NCBI GenBank assembly: GCA_002386525.1
Contig: DGIS01000005.1
Span: 62,001-126,000 of the forward strand
Origin: Sphingobacterium sp. UBA4616
GTDB lineage: Bacteria; Bacteroidota; Bacteroidia; Sphingobacteriales; Sphingobacteriaceae
Direction of reading: 5' to 3'
DNA length: 64,000 nucleotides
A program made the translations under genes and the position numbers. The notes beneath the pieces are model-generated. The model was not told the origin of the DNA and searched no databases. It was given only the letters and a program-made list of their open reading frames with translations. Below are positions 1 to 8,849 of the stretch, piece by piece; position 1 is the stretch's first letter; the number at the start of each line of letters is the position of its first letter.

Positions 1-1521
1 AAGGTCAACAATGGGCAGTTTCAGTTGCGCATCAAGGAACCGGATGGCACTAGGCTCGAACGTACCGAAGAGTCCGTCAAGCAGGTGCTCCAAGTAATCG
101 ATAGCACGGTAAACCACCAGGTTGCCATCAGTTCGGCCTACGTCGGTCTGGTACCCAGCAGTTATGGGGTCAGTAACCTGTATGTATTTAATACCGGGAC
201 GCATGAGGCGGTGATCCAGGTGAACCTCAATGCGGATTATCATGTCAATATGGATGAGCTTAAAGATGCCTTACGGCGTAACATCCACTTTAAACTGCCC
301 AAATTGCGACTCAATTTTGAGCCTATTGATATGACCGAAAAGATTATGAGCCAGGGGGCGGCAACACCGATCGAAGTGCGCGTTGCCGGAAAGAAAATGG
401 ACGAACTAAAGGTCTATGCCGATAAAGTGGTCAGCTCACTGCGGCATATCGACTATCTGCGCGATGTGCAGATTGCGCAGCCACTACGCTTGCCGACGAT
501 TGCCATTGCCATCGACCGGCTCAAAGCCTCACAGCTTGGTCTGCAGATGGATGATATTGCGCGATCGGTAACTGCGAGTACCTCGTCCAGCCGATTTACG
601 CAAAAGATCCAATGGCTCGACGAAAACAATACCTATACGTATCAGGTACAGGTGCAGGTACCGGAATATGTGATGAATACCATGGACGAACTGCGGGAGA
701 TTCCGCTGGTAAAAGGGCAGCTCACGCCCACCTTGGGAGATATTGCCACGTTCAATACCCAATATGTACCGGGAGAGTATGACCGGCAGGGGCCAAGGCG
801 GTATTTGACAGTGATGGCCAATATTCATCAAAAGGACCTGGGTACAGCAACGGCCGATGTGCAGCAGGCGATTCGCGAGCTTCCGGCACCGCCGCGCGGT
901 GTTATGGTGGAAATGAAGGGGATGTCGACACTGTTGCTCGAGACCATGGGCAGTCTGCAGCTCGGTCTGGCCTGTGCTGTTGTTGTGATCTTTCTGCTGC
1001 TGGCCGCCAATTACCAAAGTGTCAAGCTTTCGCTGACGGCATTGGTGACTATTCCAGCCGTAATATTGGGCTCGCTGGCCATGCTTTTGCTCACAGGGTC
1101 TACACTCAACCTGCAGTCTTACATGGGCATGATTATGTCTACGGGGGTGTCGGTCGCCAATGCGATCCTGATCGTGTCCAATGCTGAAACGCTGCGGCTC
1201 GACTTTCGCAATGCCCGTACAGCGGCTTTGGCCAGTGCAACCACACGGCTGCGTCCCATCCTGATGACCAGTATGGCCATGATTGCCGGCATGATTCCCA
1301 TGGCCATGGGCATGGGTGAAACAGGCGAACAGGCAGCCCCGCTGGGCAGAGCCGTTATCGGCGGGCTGTTTGCATCCACCTTTGCCGCCCTTTTTGTATT
1401 GCCGCTGCTGTTTGTGTGGATGAAGGAAAAATCATCGTTTGATTCCGAATCCCTGTTGCCGCAGGACGAGCCCGATCATGGGTCTTTATCCATCGAAACC
1501 CATCCGCAGGAACTGCGATGA
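1..1521 (+). CDS. RND efflux permease, C-terminal part (5' end outside window)
   Basis: The reading frame is open from the first base, so the 5' part lies outside the window. The visible ~506 residues are the second half of an RND inner-membrane pump: a periplasmic porter/docking region (roughly visible residues 1-310), then TM8-TM12 (about 320-480). TM segments such as LGLACAVVVIFLLLAANYQS and the NAILIV stretch match HAE1/CzcA-type permeases. RND pumps use the proton gradient to drive export through an adaptor and a TolC-like channel. The TM4 Asp residues that separate drug from metal pumps lie in the missing half, so the substrate cannot be judged. The lipoprotein adaptor follows 111 bp downstream; no TolC gene is visible here. 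By eye this gene is more GC-rich than the housekeeping genes later in the window. Confidence 0.93.
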   Translation, partial: KVNNGQFQLRIKEPDGTRLERTEESVKQVLQVIDSTVNHQVAISSAYVGLVPSSYGVSNLYVFNTGTHEAVIQVNLNADYHVNMDELKDALRRNIHFKLPKLRLNFEPIDMTEKIMSQGAATPIEVRVAGKKMDELKVYADKVVSSLRHIDYLRDVQIAQPLRLPTIAIAIDRLKASQLGLQMDDIARSVTASTSSSRFTQKIQWLDENNTYTYQVQVQVPEYVMNTMDELREIPLVKGQLTPTLGDIATFNTQYVPGEYDRQGPRRYLTVMANIHQKDLGTATADVQQAIRELPAPPRGVMVEMKGMSTLLLETMGSLQLGLACAVVVIFLLLAANYQSVKLSLTALVTIPAVILGSLAMLLLTGSTLNLQSYMGMIMSTGVSVANAILIVSNAETLRLDFRNARTAALASATTRLRPILMTSMAMIAGMIPMAMGMGETGEQAAPLGRAVIGGLFASTFAALFVLPLLFVWMKEKSSFDSESLLPQDEPDHGSLSIETHPQELR

Positions 1522-1632
1522 TAAAGGCCGCAAGGGGATTGCAAAGGAAGAGAATAGTATTAAAGATAAAAACGCCAAAGGTATGCGGGCTGATTGAATG
1601 CGGCGCGCATGCCTTAAAGAAAATACCAAATC

Positions 1633-2742
1633 ATGAACAATAAAATAGAACGGATAAAAAAAACAGGCTTTATACTCGTGCTGGCAAGCTTACTTTCGGC
1701 TTGTGGTAACACCGAAAAGCCGATTGATCTGACGCCGAAAAATCCGGCTAAAGCCAGTACCTACCAGACCACCGTAATACAAGAAAAAGTAATGTCGAGC
1801 AGTGTACGCCTGCCCGGCAAACTCAAACCCTTTAACGAGGTAAATATCTATGCCAAGATGAACAGTTTTGTGAAGCATATCTATGTGGATAGAGGAACCC
1901 TTGTAAAAAAGGGACAGCTGCTGATGCAGTTGGAGGCACCCGAGATGTTGGCCGCGGTGCAAGCGGCGCATTCCCGCTTTGTACAGGCTCAGGAAACGGC
2001 TTCGGCGAGTAAGGATAAATATAAAAGGCTTAAAAATGCAGCGCAGGAGGAGGGAGCAGTGTCGCCCCTTGATCTCGACAATGCGTTATCGAAGATGAAA
2101 GCGGACGAAGCGGTTGCCATGTCGGAAAAAGCAAATGTGGAGGAGGTTGAGATGCTGCAGTCTTACTTGAATATCAAAGCGCCTTTCAATGGGGTGATTG
2201 TGCAGCGTAACGTCTCCGAAGGTGCGCTCGTAGGACCGGGAAAAGGGAATGATCAACCGCTATTGATCTTGCAGGATCTCAATAAACTCCGGTTGGAAGT
2301 ACAGATCCCCGAGACTTATGTCGATAAAGTGGATCTCTCGAAGAAAGTGACCTATCGTTTTAATAATACACCGAATAAGGTATTTGAAGGGATGATTGCG
2401 CGTTCGGCAAATTCTTTGGGTGCGATGCAGTCCGAAGCCATAGAGGTGGATGTGCCCAACTCGGATAACAGACTCAAGCCGGGGTTATACTGTGAGGTGG
2501 ATATTCCCTTATCTGCAGGAGCGAATTCGTTATTGGTACCCTCCAATAGTATTGTACGTTCGACAGAAAGGCAGTACGTAATTCAGCTGATAGACGGCAA
2601 AACTCATTTTGTGGATATTAAAGAGGGGGTGTCCACACATGATTCGACCGAAGTTTTTGGAAAGCTGAATAGGAGTGATCAAATCTTGCTGCATGCCAAT
2701 GACGAAATAAAAGAGGGGGTCAAACTGCCTTTGGAAGAGTAA
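1633..2742 (+). CDS. RND efflux periplasmic adaptor lipoprotein (HlyD/MFP family)
   Basis: Membrane-fusion protein that bridges the RND permease and an outer-membrane channel. The N-terminus is a lipoprotein signal with lipobox LLSAC (Cys24), so the protein is probably lipid-anchored. A lipoyl-like half (about residues 60-100, VDRGTLVKKGQLLMQLEAPE), a helical hairpin (about 105-180), the second lipoyl half (IKAPFNGVIVQRNVSEGALV) and beta-barrel and membrane-proximal domains follow in the usual order. At 369 residues the length is normal. It lies downstream of the permease on the same strand, the reverse of the common adaptor-permease order, and is followed by a terminator hairpin. Confidence 0.92.
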   Translation: MNNKIERIKKTGFILVLASLLSACGNTEKPIDLTPKNPAKASTYQTTVIQEKVMSSSVRLPGKLKPFNEVNIYAKMNSFVKHIYVDRGTLVKKGQLLMQLEAPEMLAAVQAAHSRFVQAQETASASKDKYKRLKNAAQEEGAVSPLDLDNALSKMKADEAVAMSEKANVEEVEMLQSYLNIKAPFNGVIVQRNVSEGALVGPGKGNDQPLLILQDLNKLRLEVQIPETYVDKVDLSKKVTYRFNNTPNKVFEGMIARSANSLGAMQSEAIEVDVPNSDNRLKPGLYCEVDIPLSAGANSLLVPSNSIVRSTERQYVIQLIDGKTHFVDIKEGVSTHDSTEVFGKLNRSDQILLHANDEIKEGVKLPLEE

Positions 2743-2766
2743 GTATAGTGTGTGATTTAGTAATTT

Positions 2767-2797
2767 GAAAGGCCTCCGAAAGGCCTTTCAAACTTTT
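2767..2797 (+). terminator. Probable intrinsic terminator after adaptor gene
   Basis: A perfect 9-bp stem (gaaaggcct/aggcctttc) with a 5-nt loop is followed by aaactttt. The T-run is short, so termination may be partial. It separates the efflux genes from the histidine kinase gene. Confidence 0.65.
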
Positions 2798-2909
2798 GAT
2801 CATATAAATCCGGGTTAGCGCGTTGGAACAGGAATTTCGGATATTTTTCACCCACAGCATACGCGCCCCGATTTTTAATTTCATACCTTTAACACCGTTA
2901 AGATTTCTA

Positions 2910-4478
2910 ATGATGATTCAATTTCTCTCGGCATTGGGCAACGATGCTCTTCTCAAAATACTACAGCAATCCGGTGATCCAATGGCAATTTATACAGGTG
3001 AGGACCTCTGCCTCCAGTTTGCGAACAACGCAATGCTCAAAATATGGAACAAAGATGAATCGGTATTTGGAAAGAAATTGGAGGTGGTATTCCCTGGGCT
3101 GAAGGGTAATTCGATCCTGGCGCTTCTGCGGGAAAGCTGGCATTCGGGAAAAGAAGTTGTGGTTTGTGGTGTGTCCTCGGCCCCAGCGGTGCATGGCGAA
3201 ACGACCCCATTATATGATGAGTATACCTATCAGCCTATCGTAGATAAAGCCGGTAAAGTCTCTTGTATTTTGCAGCGGGTAAATAAGCTGAATTGGCGCA
3301 GCCACGATGCGCATTCGACGGCAGAAAAGATACTGCTGAAAGATGGCGAAAGCCTACACGCTGATGCGATTAAACATTTGGAGCAAACGATTAAAGCGAA
3401 TGAATCCTTAGAAAGGAATCTAAGGGAGAGCGAGCGACGGCTTAGGTCTATATTGGAAACGATGGCAGAAGGTGTCGGTGTTACTGATGCCGCAGGTCAA
3501 ATGGTGTATGCCAATCCGATGGCTCAGCGCATTTTGGGTTTGAAAGAGAAAGACATTAAAAAGCGTACCTACGATGATCCACAATGGCAGAATCTGCGTA
3601 TCGACGGAACGCCGCTCCCCTCCGAGGAGCATCCAATGTCAATCATGATGCAGACCCAAAAGCCGGTCACCGATCACGAGATTGCCGTAAAACCGCCAGA
3701 TGGAGATATCATATATCTTTCGATCAATGCTGCACCCATGTTCGATGAGAAAGGAGTGCTCACTGGGGGGATAGGAACCTTTATGGACGTGACCGAAAGA
3801 CGGCTCGTCACGCAAAGTAAAGACGATTTTATCAGTATAGCCAGTCACGAACTCAAAACCCCCGTCACTGCACTCAAGGGGTCATTATATATGCTTCAAA
3901 AGAAAAGCATGGATTTGTCTGAAGAAATTAAAGTTAAACTCGTTGATCAATCGGTGCAAAGCCTCAATAGACTGACGGTTCTAATCGACGAGCTGCTCGA
4001 TACAAGAAGAATGGAACAGGGGCATGTGGCATTAGATAAAAAGCCTTTTGTACTATCGGAATTGTTCGAACAGTGCCGTGCTAATTTTAATCATCAAACA
4101 GCTGAACAAATTACTTTCGGAGGCGATCTACAGGAAGAGGTTACGGCCGATATGCAGCAGATCGGGCAGGTTATAGTCAATTTGATCAATAATGCCATTA
4201 AATATGCACCCAAGTCGAATATTGCTATCAAAGCAAATAAACTTGATGAGAAGGAGATGATGATTAGTGTGCAGGATGATGGCCCTGGTATACCCGAGCA
4301 AAAACGCACCCAACTCTTTGAGAGGTACTACCGCACAGATTATCAGGGACAAAAATTTTCAGGTCTTGGCTTAGGACTCTATATCTGTGCAGATATCATC
4401 AAAAATCATGGTGGTACTATCGGCGTGGATAGTGTGGTAGGACAGGGAGCAACATTCTGGTTCACTTTGCCTCTCTAG
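2910..4478 (+). CDS. PAS-domain sensor histidine kinase
   Basis: Cytoplasmic histidine kinase of 522 residues with no clear membrane segment. A first PAS-like domain spans about residues 10-120. A short coiled linker (about 155-190) and a second PAS domain (about 195-315, ending in the PAC-like GTFMDVTERR) follow. HisKA carries the H-box SHELKTP with phospho-acceptor His313. HATPase has an N-box (NLINNAIKYA), a G1 box (DDGPGIP), an F-box (LFERYYR) and a G2 box (GLGLGLY). The ATG at 2910 is preferred: an in-frame TTG at 2823 would add 29 residues with no PAS similarity. A tACCTTTAa stretch at 2885-2892 resembles a -7 element just upstream. No response regulator adjoins, so its partner is unknown. 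Confidence 0.9.
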   Translation: MMIQFLSALGNDALLKILQQSGDPMAIYTGEDLCLQFANNAMLKIWNKDESVFGKKLEVVFPGLKGNSILALLRESWHSGKEVVVCGVSSAPAVHGETTPLYDEYTYQPIVDKAGKVSCILQRVNKLNWRSHDAHSTAEKILLKDGESLHADAIKHLEQTIKANESLERNLRESERRLRSILETMAEGVGVTDAAGQMVYANPMAQRILGLKEKDIKKRTYDDPQWQNLRIDGTPLPSEEHPMSIMMQTQKPVTDHEIAVKPPDGDIIYLSINAAPMFDEKGVLTGGIGTFMDVTERRLVTQSKDDFISIASHELKTPVTALKGSLYMLQKKSMDLSEEIKVKLVDQSVQSLNRLTVLIDELLDTRRMEQGHVALDKKPFVLSELFEQCRANFNHQTAEQITFGGDLQEEVTADMQQIGQVIVNLINNAIKYAPKSNIAIKANKLDEKEMMISVQDDGPGIPEQKRTQLFERYYRTDYQGQKFSGLGLGLYICADIIKNHGGTIGVDSVVGQGATFWFTLPL

Positions 4479-4692
4479 CATTTTGCCTTCTAGCATTTTA
4501 GGCTATACACATTCCGCGGATGCTGAGCTATCATTTTGACAGCACGAACTGCTGGATAGATAGGTAATAATTTGTCATTTTTTATAGCGATTTTCAATGC
4601 TTTTGGCACGATTATTTATCGATATTCATACTTTCATCGCATTCGTTTTGGCGTAATTGCCATAGTTTAAAAATTTTAGAAGGTTTATATTT

Positions 4693-4953
4693 ATGCAAGG
4701 CACAATTGACAGGATAAACAGCGAGCATCATCGTTCGCAGGTTTTCCGTTTAACGTACAAAGGACAGGATTACCAGTTGATATTGTTAAAAAAATCTTTA
4801 TCAAAGTTCGATACAGAGCTGCCAATTTTGCTGGATGGAATTGACCAAAAATTAGTAAAGAAAGGCGACAGCTGGTTTTTTGAAAATATGCATTCCGATC
4901 AGCACTTTGCTACCGAGATCTGGCGCAATCTATCGCTTCGGTACCGCCTTTAA
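4693..4953 (+). CDS. Small hypothetical protein, 86 aa
   Basis: Not recognised. The ATG is preceded by a good Shine-Dalgarno-like AGAAGG 10 bp upstream, unusual enough in this phylum to support a real gene. The 86 residues have no signal peptide or membrane segment. The N-terminal half alternates charged and hydrophobic residues (FRLTYKGQDYQLILLKK), which suggests a small beta-rich fold, and the C-terminus is helical. It stands alone between the histidine kinase and the SDR gene. The existence of the gene is likely; its function is unknown. Confidence 0.7.
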   Translation: MQGTIDRINSEHHRSQVFRLTYKGQDYQLILLKKSLSKFDTELPILLDGIDQKLVKKGDSWFFENMHSDQHFATEIWRNLSLRYRL

Positions 4954-5095
4954 GCCAAAATAAATCTTGCCTCGTCTTCCTGTGGACAATAAAAGAATTG
5001 TGCAACTCGGCCAACCTCGAGGCAATCTGTTGTAATTGTTTGATTTTCGTCATCTATTGTTTCTATTTAGTCACCACCGCCGCCGAACGATGTGC

Positions 5096-5103
5096 TAACT
5101 TTG
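5096..5103 (+). promoter_or_regulatory. -7 promoter element (TAACTTTG) of the SDR gene
   Basis: TAACTTTG fits the Bacteroidota -7 consensus TAnnTTTG and lies 19 bp before the SDR start codon, giving a very short leader. No good TTTG -33 box is seen at the usual 19-21 nt spacing, so only the -7 box is claimed. Confidence 0.5.
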
Positions 5104-5122
5104 TCCTATAATATGAATTGAT

Positions 5123-5971
5123 ATGGAGACAAATAAAGTATGGTTTATAACGGGAGCGTCCAAAGGTATGGGGCTGTCATTGGTCAAAAAACTTATTGAA
5201 AAAGGCTATCGCGTAGCAGCGACAAGTCGAAAATTACGCGCTTTAATTGACGCTGTGGGGAATGTAGACATGGCGCATTTTTTACCTCTTGAAGTGGATT
5301 TGACAAGTGACAAAGCCATCCGTGAAGCCGTCGAACGGACAGTTGCACACTTTGGGAAAATTGATGTGTTGGTGAATAATGCAGGCTATGGGATAGGGGG
5401 AGCGGTGGAAGAAATAGATCAGGACGAAATCAAGGATAGTTTTGACATTAACGTCATGGCCGTCGTCAAAACCATGCAGTCCGTCATGCCTTACTTCAGG
5501 CAGCAACGATCGGGCAACATCATTAACATTTCTTCTATTGCAGGTTTTGCCCCAGGAATTGGCTGGGCAATGTATGCTGCTACAAAATATGCGGTAACTG
5601 GGCTTTCGGAAGTCATGGCAGAAGATGTAAAGGAGTTTGGCGTGAAGGTGACGGTGGTGGCGCCGGGGGCATTCCGCACTGCGTTTCTGGACGACAGCTC
5701 GCTTGTTTTGACCAAAAGGAAAATCGATGGCTATAGTGCGGTAAGGGCCTCGCACGAAAGATATGCAGCGATGAATGGAACCCAGATCGGTAATCCCGAA
5801 CTGCTGGCTCAGGTTTTTATCGATCTTGCAGCGCATCCCAATCCGCCTGTGCGCCTCTACCTCGGAAGCGATGCCTACAAAAGGGCAAAGGAGAAAATCA
5901 CGCTGCTTTCGGAAGAGCTGGAAAGTAATAAGCCTGTTTCTTATACTACTGATTTTAAGGAAATTTCTTAA
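5123..5971 (+). CDS. SDR family oxidoreductase
   Basis: Classical short-chain dehydrogenase/reductase of 282 residues. The Rossmann motif TGASKGMGLS sits near the N-terminus, NNAGYG in the middle, and the catalytic triad is visible as Ser (NIINISSIAG) and Tyr-x3-Lys (YAATK). The Ser-Arg-Lys just after beta2 (ATSRK) points to NADP(H). The substrate cannot be told from sequence. An AraC regulator lies 66 bp downstream on the same strand, separated by a hairpin, an arrangement common for AraC-controlled SDR genes in Bacteroidota. The 282 residues are slightly longer than the typical 250 because of a C-terminal extension. Confidence 0.92.
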   Translation: METNKVWFITGASKGMGLSLVKKLIEKGYRVAATSRKLRALIDAVGNVDMAHFLPLEVDLTSDKAIREAVERTVAHFGKIDVLVNNAGYGIGGAVEEIDQDEIKDSFDINVMAVVKTMQSVMPYFRQQRSGNIINISSIAGFAPGIGWAMYAATKYAVTGLSEVMAEDVKEFGVKVTVVAPGAFRTAFLDDSSLVLTKRKIDGYSAVRASHERYAAMNGTQIGNPELLAQVFIDLAAHPNPPVRLYLGSDAYKRAKEKITLLSEELESNKPVSYTTDFKEIS

Positions 5972-5985
5972 GCGGCAAATAAAGG

Positions 5986-6018
5986 CGTTGTCATTGTCGA
6001 GTGACAACGTCTTGTTTG
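5986..6018 (+). terminator. Hairpin between SDR and AraC genes (possible terminator)
   Basis: A perfect 8-bp stem (cgttgtca/tgacaacg) with an 8-nt loop is followed by the T-rich stretch tcttgtttgatttt. It may terminate or attenuate the SDR transcript before the AraC gene. Confidence 0.5.
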
Positions 6019-6037
6019 ATTTTCGTATATTCAACAC

Positions 6038-6949
6038 ATGGAAAAATTGCAGTCGCTGGAGGAATTTTACCGGTCTAAATTTGACCGCATTCCCGAGAAT
6101 ATCCGACATGGGGTAGGGCATTTCAATGTCTTTACAATTGATGAATACATAGGGAAGCATACGAAGCCAGTGGTCTATAGCCGAAAAGATTATTATAAGA
6201 TCACCCTGATTATCGGTAGAAACAGAATACATTATGCCGACAAGGTGATCGAAATAAAAAAGCAGGCCTTGTTTTTTACCAATCCGCAGATTCCCTACAA
6301 ATTTGAATGGATTGACGATTATAAGTCGGGATTCTTTTGTGTGTTTACGGCATCATTCTTTCATCATTTTGGCAACCTCAATGATTACGAAGTGTTTAAA
6401 CCGAACGCCTTACCCGTATTTGAGCTGACGGATGGGCAACTGGAAGATATCAAACAGGTGTATGGGAAGATGCAGGATGCCTTAGATTCGGATTATGCGC
6501 ATAAATACGATCTGCTGAGAAATCTTGTGTTTGATCTGCTGCACTATACGCATAGCATGCAGACGGCTTCTAAAGTGGAAAAGCAGCAAGCAAATGCATC
6601 TCAACGGATTACGCATATGTTTCTGGAACTCTTAGCACGTCAGTTTCCGATTGAGGATGCGCGGCAAAGGATCGGCTTTCGTTCGCCCTCGGAGTTTGCG
6701 GGCCAGCTTGCGGTCCATGTCAATCACCTCAACCGCGCCGTCAAGGAGGTCACTGAAAAGACTACCTCCGCGATTATTGCCGACAGTCTGCTGCAGGAGG
6801 CCAAAGTATTACTGCTGCATACGGAATGGAATGTCTCCGAAATCGCATATTCTTTGGGTTTTAAAGAGGCTACTCATTTCAGTAATTTCTTTAAAAAAAA
6901 GATGCAGATGACACCGCTCCGCTTTCGGGAAATGGATATCGCTGGTTAA
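6038..6949 (+). CDS. AraC family transcriptional regulator
   Basis: 303-residue regulator with an N-terminal cupin-like ligand domain (about residues 20-170) and a C-terminal pair of helix-turn-helix motifs (about 195-300). The second HTH is clear: WNVSEIAYSLGFKEATHFSN followed by FFKKKMQMTPLRFRE. The first HTH is less conserved. It follows the SDR gene on the same strand and plausibly controls it or neighbouring oxidoreductases. The inducer is unknown. Confidence 0.9.
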   Translation: MEKLQSLEEFYRSKFDRIPENIRHGVGHFNVFTIDEYIGKHTKPVVYSRKDYYKITLIIGRNRIHYADKVIEIKKQALFFTNPQIPYKFEWIDDYKSGFFCVFTASFFHHFGNLNDYEVFKPNALPVFELTDGQLEDIKQVYGKMQDALDSDYAHKYDLLRNLVFDLLHYTHSMQTASKVEKQQANASQRITHMFLELLARQFPIEDARQRIGFRSPSEFAGQLAVHVNHLNRAVKEVTEKTTSAIIADSLLQEAKVLLLHTEWNVSEIAYSLGFKEATHFSNFFKKKMQMTPLRFREMDIAG

Positions 6950-7045
6950 ATCTGTGATTATTGAACTATTTATGGCCGTCTGGTGTTCTCAAAAAGAACT
7001 GTAGATAAATCGTAACGATAAGATTGAAAACATAAATAGCAAAAT

Positions 7046-7489
7046 ATGAATGGATTGAATAAAAATATGTTAGGCGGATTGCTCGGTGCGCTCGTACTCA
7101 ATGTAGTCCATAGTGCTGCCAAAAGGTTTGACTCCAAAGCTCCTGAAGTGGATAAAGTGGGTGAGGAGGCGATGAAAAAAACGGTGCGATTTGCTGGTTT
7201 TAAACCGCCAAAAGGTAATGCATTGGTCGCAGCCACCTTTGGGGCAGATGTCGCATCGAATGCGATGCTGTATACGCTTATCGGATATGGCAGTCAGAAC
7301 AACCTGCTGCTCAAAGGGGCACTGCTGGGTACTTTGGTGGGCGTAGCGACATTGACTATCCCAGAACAGGCCGGATTGAATGCCGAGCCAATAAAAAAGA
7401 CGGATCGTACCAAGTTAATGACCGTTGCATGGTATGTAATCGGCGGAATAGCGGCTGGAATGGCGATGAAGGCCATGGGAAAGAAATAA
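7046..7489 (+). CDS. Hypothetical small membrane protein, 147 aa
   Basis: Not recognised. The sequence is rich in Gly/Ala helical segments: about residues 9-25 (LGGLLGALVLNVVHSAA), 60-80, 88-105 and 125-143 (AWYVIGGIAAGMAMKAMG). This suggests three or four short membrane helices. There is no signal peptide cleavage site and no catalytic motif. It is transcribed on the plus strand toward the convergent monooxygenase gene. The function is unknown. Confidence 0.7.
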   Translation: MNGLNKNMLGGLLGALVLNVVHSAAKRFDSKAPEVDKVGEEAMKKTVRFAGFKPPKGNALVAATFGADVASNAMLYTLIGYGSQNNLLLKGALLGTLVGVATLTIPEQAGLNAEPIKKTDRTKLMTVAWYVIGGIAAGMAMKAMGKK

Positions 7490-7590
7490 TAACAAACAAT
7501 TTCACCGCGTTATGTACAGGGTGTAGTACGCTGCGCATAACGTGATGAATTGATAAACAGTTTTATGGCCGAAGAGGCAAAGCATAATCG

Positions 7591-8763
7591 TTAGTCTAAA
7601 ATAAAATTTTCCTGATCCTTCGTCAGTACAATCGGATCTGTCATTATTTTTTGGACATCGCTGAAACTGGCATTTCGAAAGTTCGCAACAAATTTCTCGA
7701 GATGAAAAGCATTTTCGGGTAAGAAAGATAAGGCATTATTCTTCGCATTGCCCTGAAACTTTGTGATAACAGGCTGCATCAGGTGGTTGTATTTTTGACA
7801 GGCGGACGGCAGGTCATCGGGCTCCAGAGCGACATAATGAGCCAAAGCTTTTGCTCCGTAAATAGACAGTGAAGCGCCCATGCCCGATAGCGCTGTAGGA
7901 CAATAGCCTGCATCTCCCAGCAACACCATCCTGCCATTGACCAGGTTTGACGTATGTACCATGCCCATTTTGTCGATGAAAAATAAACCTTCATCCAATA
8001 AGCTGTCCAGCAAATGGTTTACCTCGGCATTGTAACTTCCAAAAGCATTTTTAAGAATGGACGGTGCGCTGTTTCTCAACGTTTTGAGGTCTTCAAAACT
8101 GCGTATATAACACTGGATGGCTATCTCATCTTCTGCGATGGGATAGATCGACAGCATCTTGTCTACATCGATATAGATTTTAAAAGCACCAACTTTCTTG
8201 TGGTGATGTTGCCTTAATTTGCCGCCTACGTACAGCATATTGAAATCCTCAAATTGTACGTTATCAAAATACTGCTGACGAGTAGCGGAACGCAGTCCTT
8301 CCGACACGATAATTAAATCGACACACAGCGTACTCCCGTTTGAGAGCTCGACTTCTGCATAATCTTCCTTTTCATTGACTTGTACCAGCGTGGTGTCAAA
8401 TAGGATATGGACATCGTTTTTGATGGCCTCGTACAATACCTGGTGCAATCCGCCCCGCGATATCAATACCGAGCGTTTGATGTTTTCATTCATTTTGTCA
8501 TAAGCGATGTGCTGGATAACGGTGTCATTGGTTTCAACAAAATCGACTGTCTCGGAAGGGGATGATGCTGCCTGTAGCGCCCCGCTAAGCCCGAGCTCGT
8601 CCATGATTTTAACACCGAAGCTCTTTAGGGAAATAAGAAATCCAGCCTTGCTGAATGAAGGTGAGCGATCAACTAGCGTGACACAATGACCTTGTTGCGC
8701 CAAGAAATTTGCTGCGGTCAAGCCGGCAATTCCGGCACCGGTAACTAAGATATGTTTTTTCAT
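7591..8763 (-). CDS. FAD-dependent monooxygenase (PHBH-fold)
   Basis: Class A flavin-dependent hydroxylase/oxidoreductase of 390 residues. The N-terminal dinucleotide-binding motif is GAGIAGLTAANFLAQQG, ending in the acidic residue of VDRS. The second FAD-binding motif is GRMVLLGDAGYCPTALSGMG (about residues 280-300). The family hydroxylates aromatics, antibiotics or quinone-like compounds with NAD(P)H and O2. It has the length of TetX, but the C-terminal motif differs (CPTALSGMG instead of MPPFAGQG), so no tetracycline inactivation is claimed. It is divergent from an AraC regulator across an 86-bp promoter region, which suggests inducible expression. Confidence 0.88.
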   Translation of the reverse strand: MKKHILVTGAGIAGLTAANFLAQQGHCVTLVDRSPSFSKAGFLISLKSFGVKIMDELGLSGALQAASSPSETVDFVETNDTVIQHIAYDKMNENIKRSVLISRGGLHQVLYEAIKNDVHILFDTTLVQVNEKEDYAEVELSNGSTLCVDLIIVSEGLRSATRQQYFDNVQFEDFNMLYVGGKLRQHHHKKVGAFKIYIDVDKMLSIYPIAEDEIAIQCYIRSFEDLKTLRNSAPSILKNAFGSYNAEVNHLLDSLLDEGLFFIDKMGMVHTSNLVNGRMVLLGDAGYCPTALSGMGASLSIYGAKALAHYVALEPDDLPSACQKYNHLMQPVITKFQGNAKNNALSFLPENAFHLEKFVANFRNASFSDVQKIMTDPIVLTKDQENFILD

Positions 8764-8784
8764 TGCTTTTATTTGTAAGGATTA

Positions 8785-8800
8785 ATGCAAATTTATGCAT
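8785..8800. promoter_or_regulatory. Inverted repeat in the divergent monooxygenase/AraC promoter region
   Basis: ATGCA-AATTTA-TGCAT is a perfect 5-bp inverted repeat with a 6-nt spacer, in the middle of the 86-bp region between the two divergent start codons. TACTTTTA at 8800-8807 could be a -7 box for the AraC gene, overlapping the repeat by one base. It is a candidate operator only. Confidence 0.35.
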
Positions 8801-8849
8801 ACTTTTAAGGCTAAAATAGTTCAATAAAAAGCAAAATTAGTCCAATAAA

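Noticed and set aside
1..1521. Start codon at base 25 (complete short permease)
   Set aside because: That codon is an internal TTG; the frame is open to the window edge and the sequence begins in the middle of an RND protein.
4967..5025. Inverted repeat ttgcctcg ... cgaggcaa as a terminator
   Set aside because: Loop of 43 nt with no T-run; too weak to claim.
5282..6232. 316-codon frame antisense to the SDR and AraC genes
   Set aside because: It is a shadow of two clear plus-strand genes and has no family pattern.
7591..8763. TetX-type tetracycline destructase
   Set aside because: Same fold and length, but the C-terminal FAD motif and overall sequence differ from TetX as I know it; a general FAD monooxygenase is the safer call.
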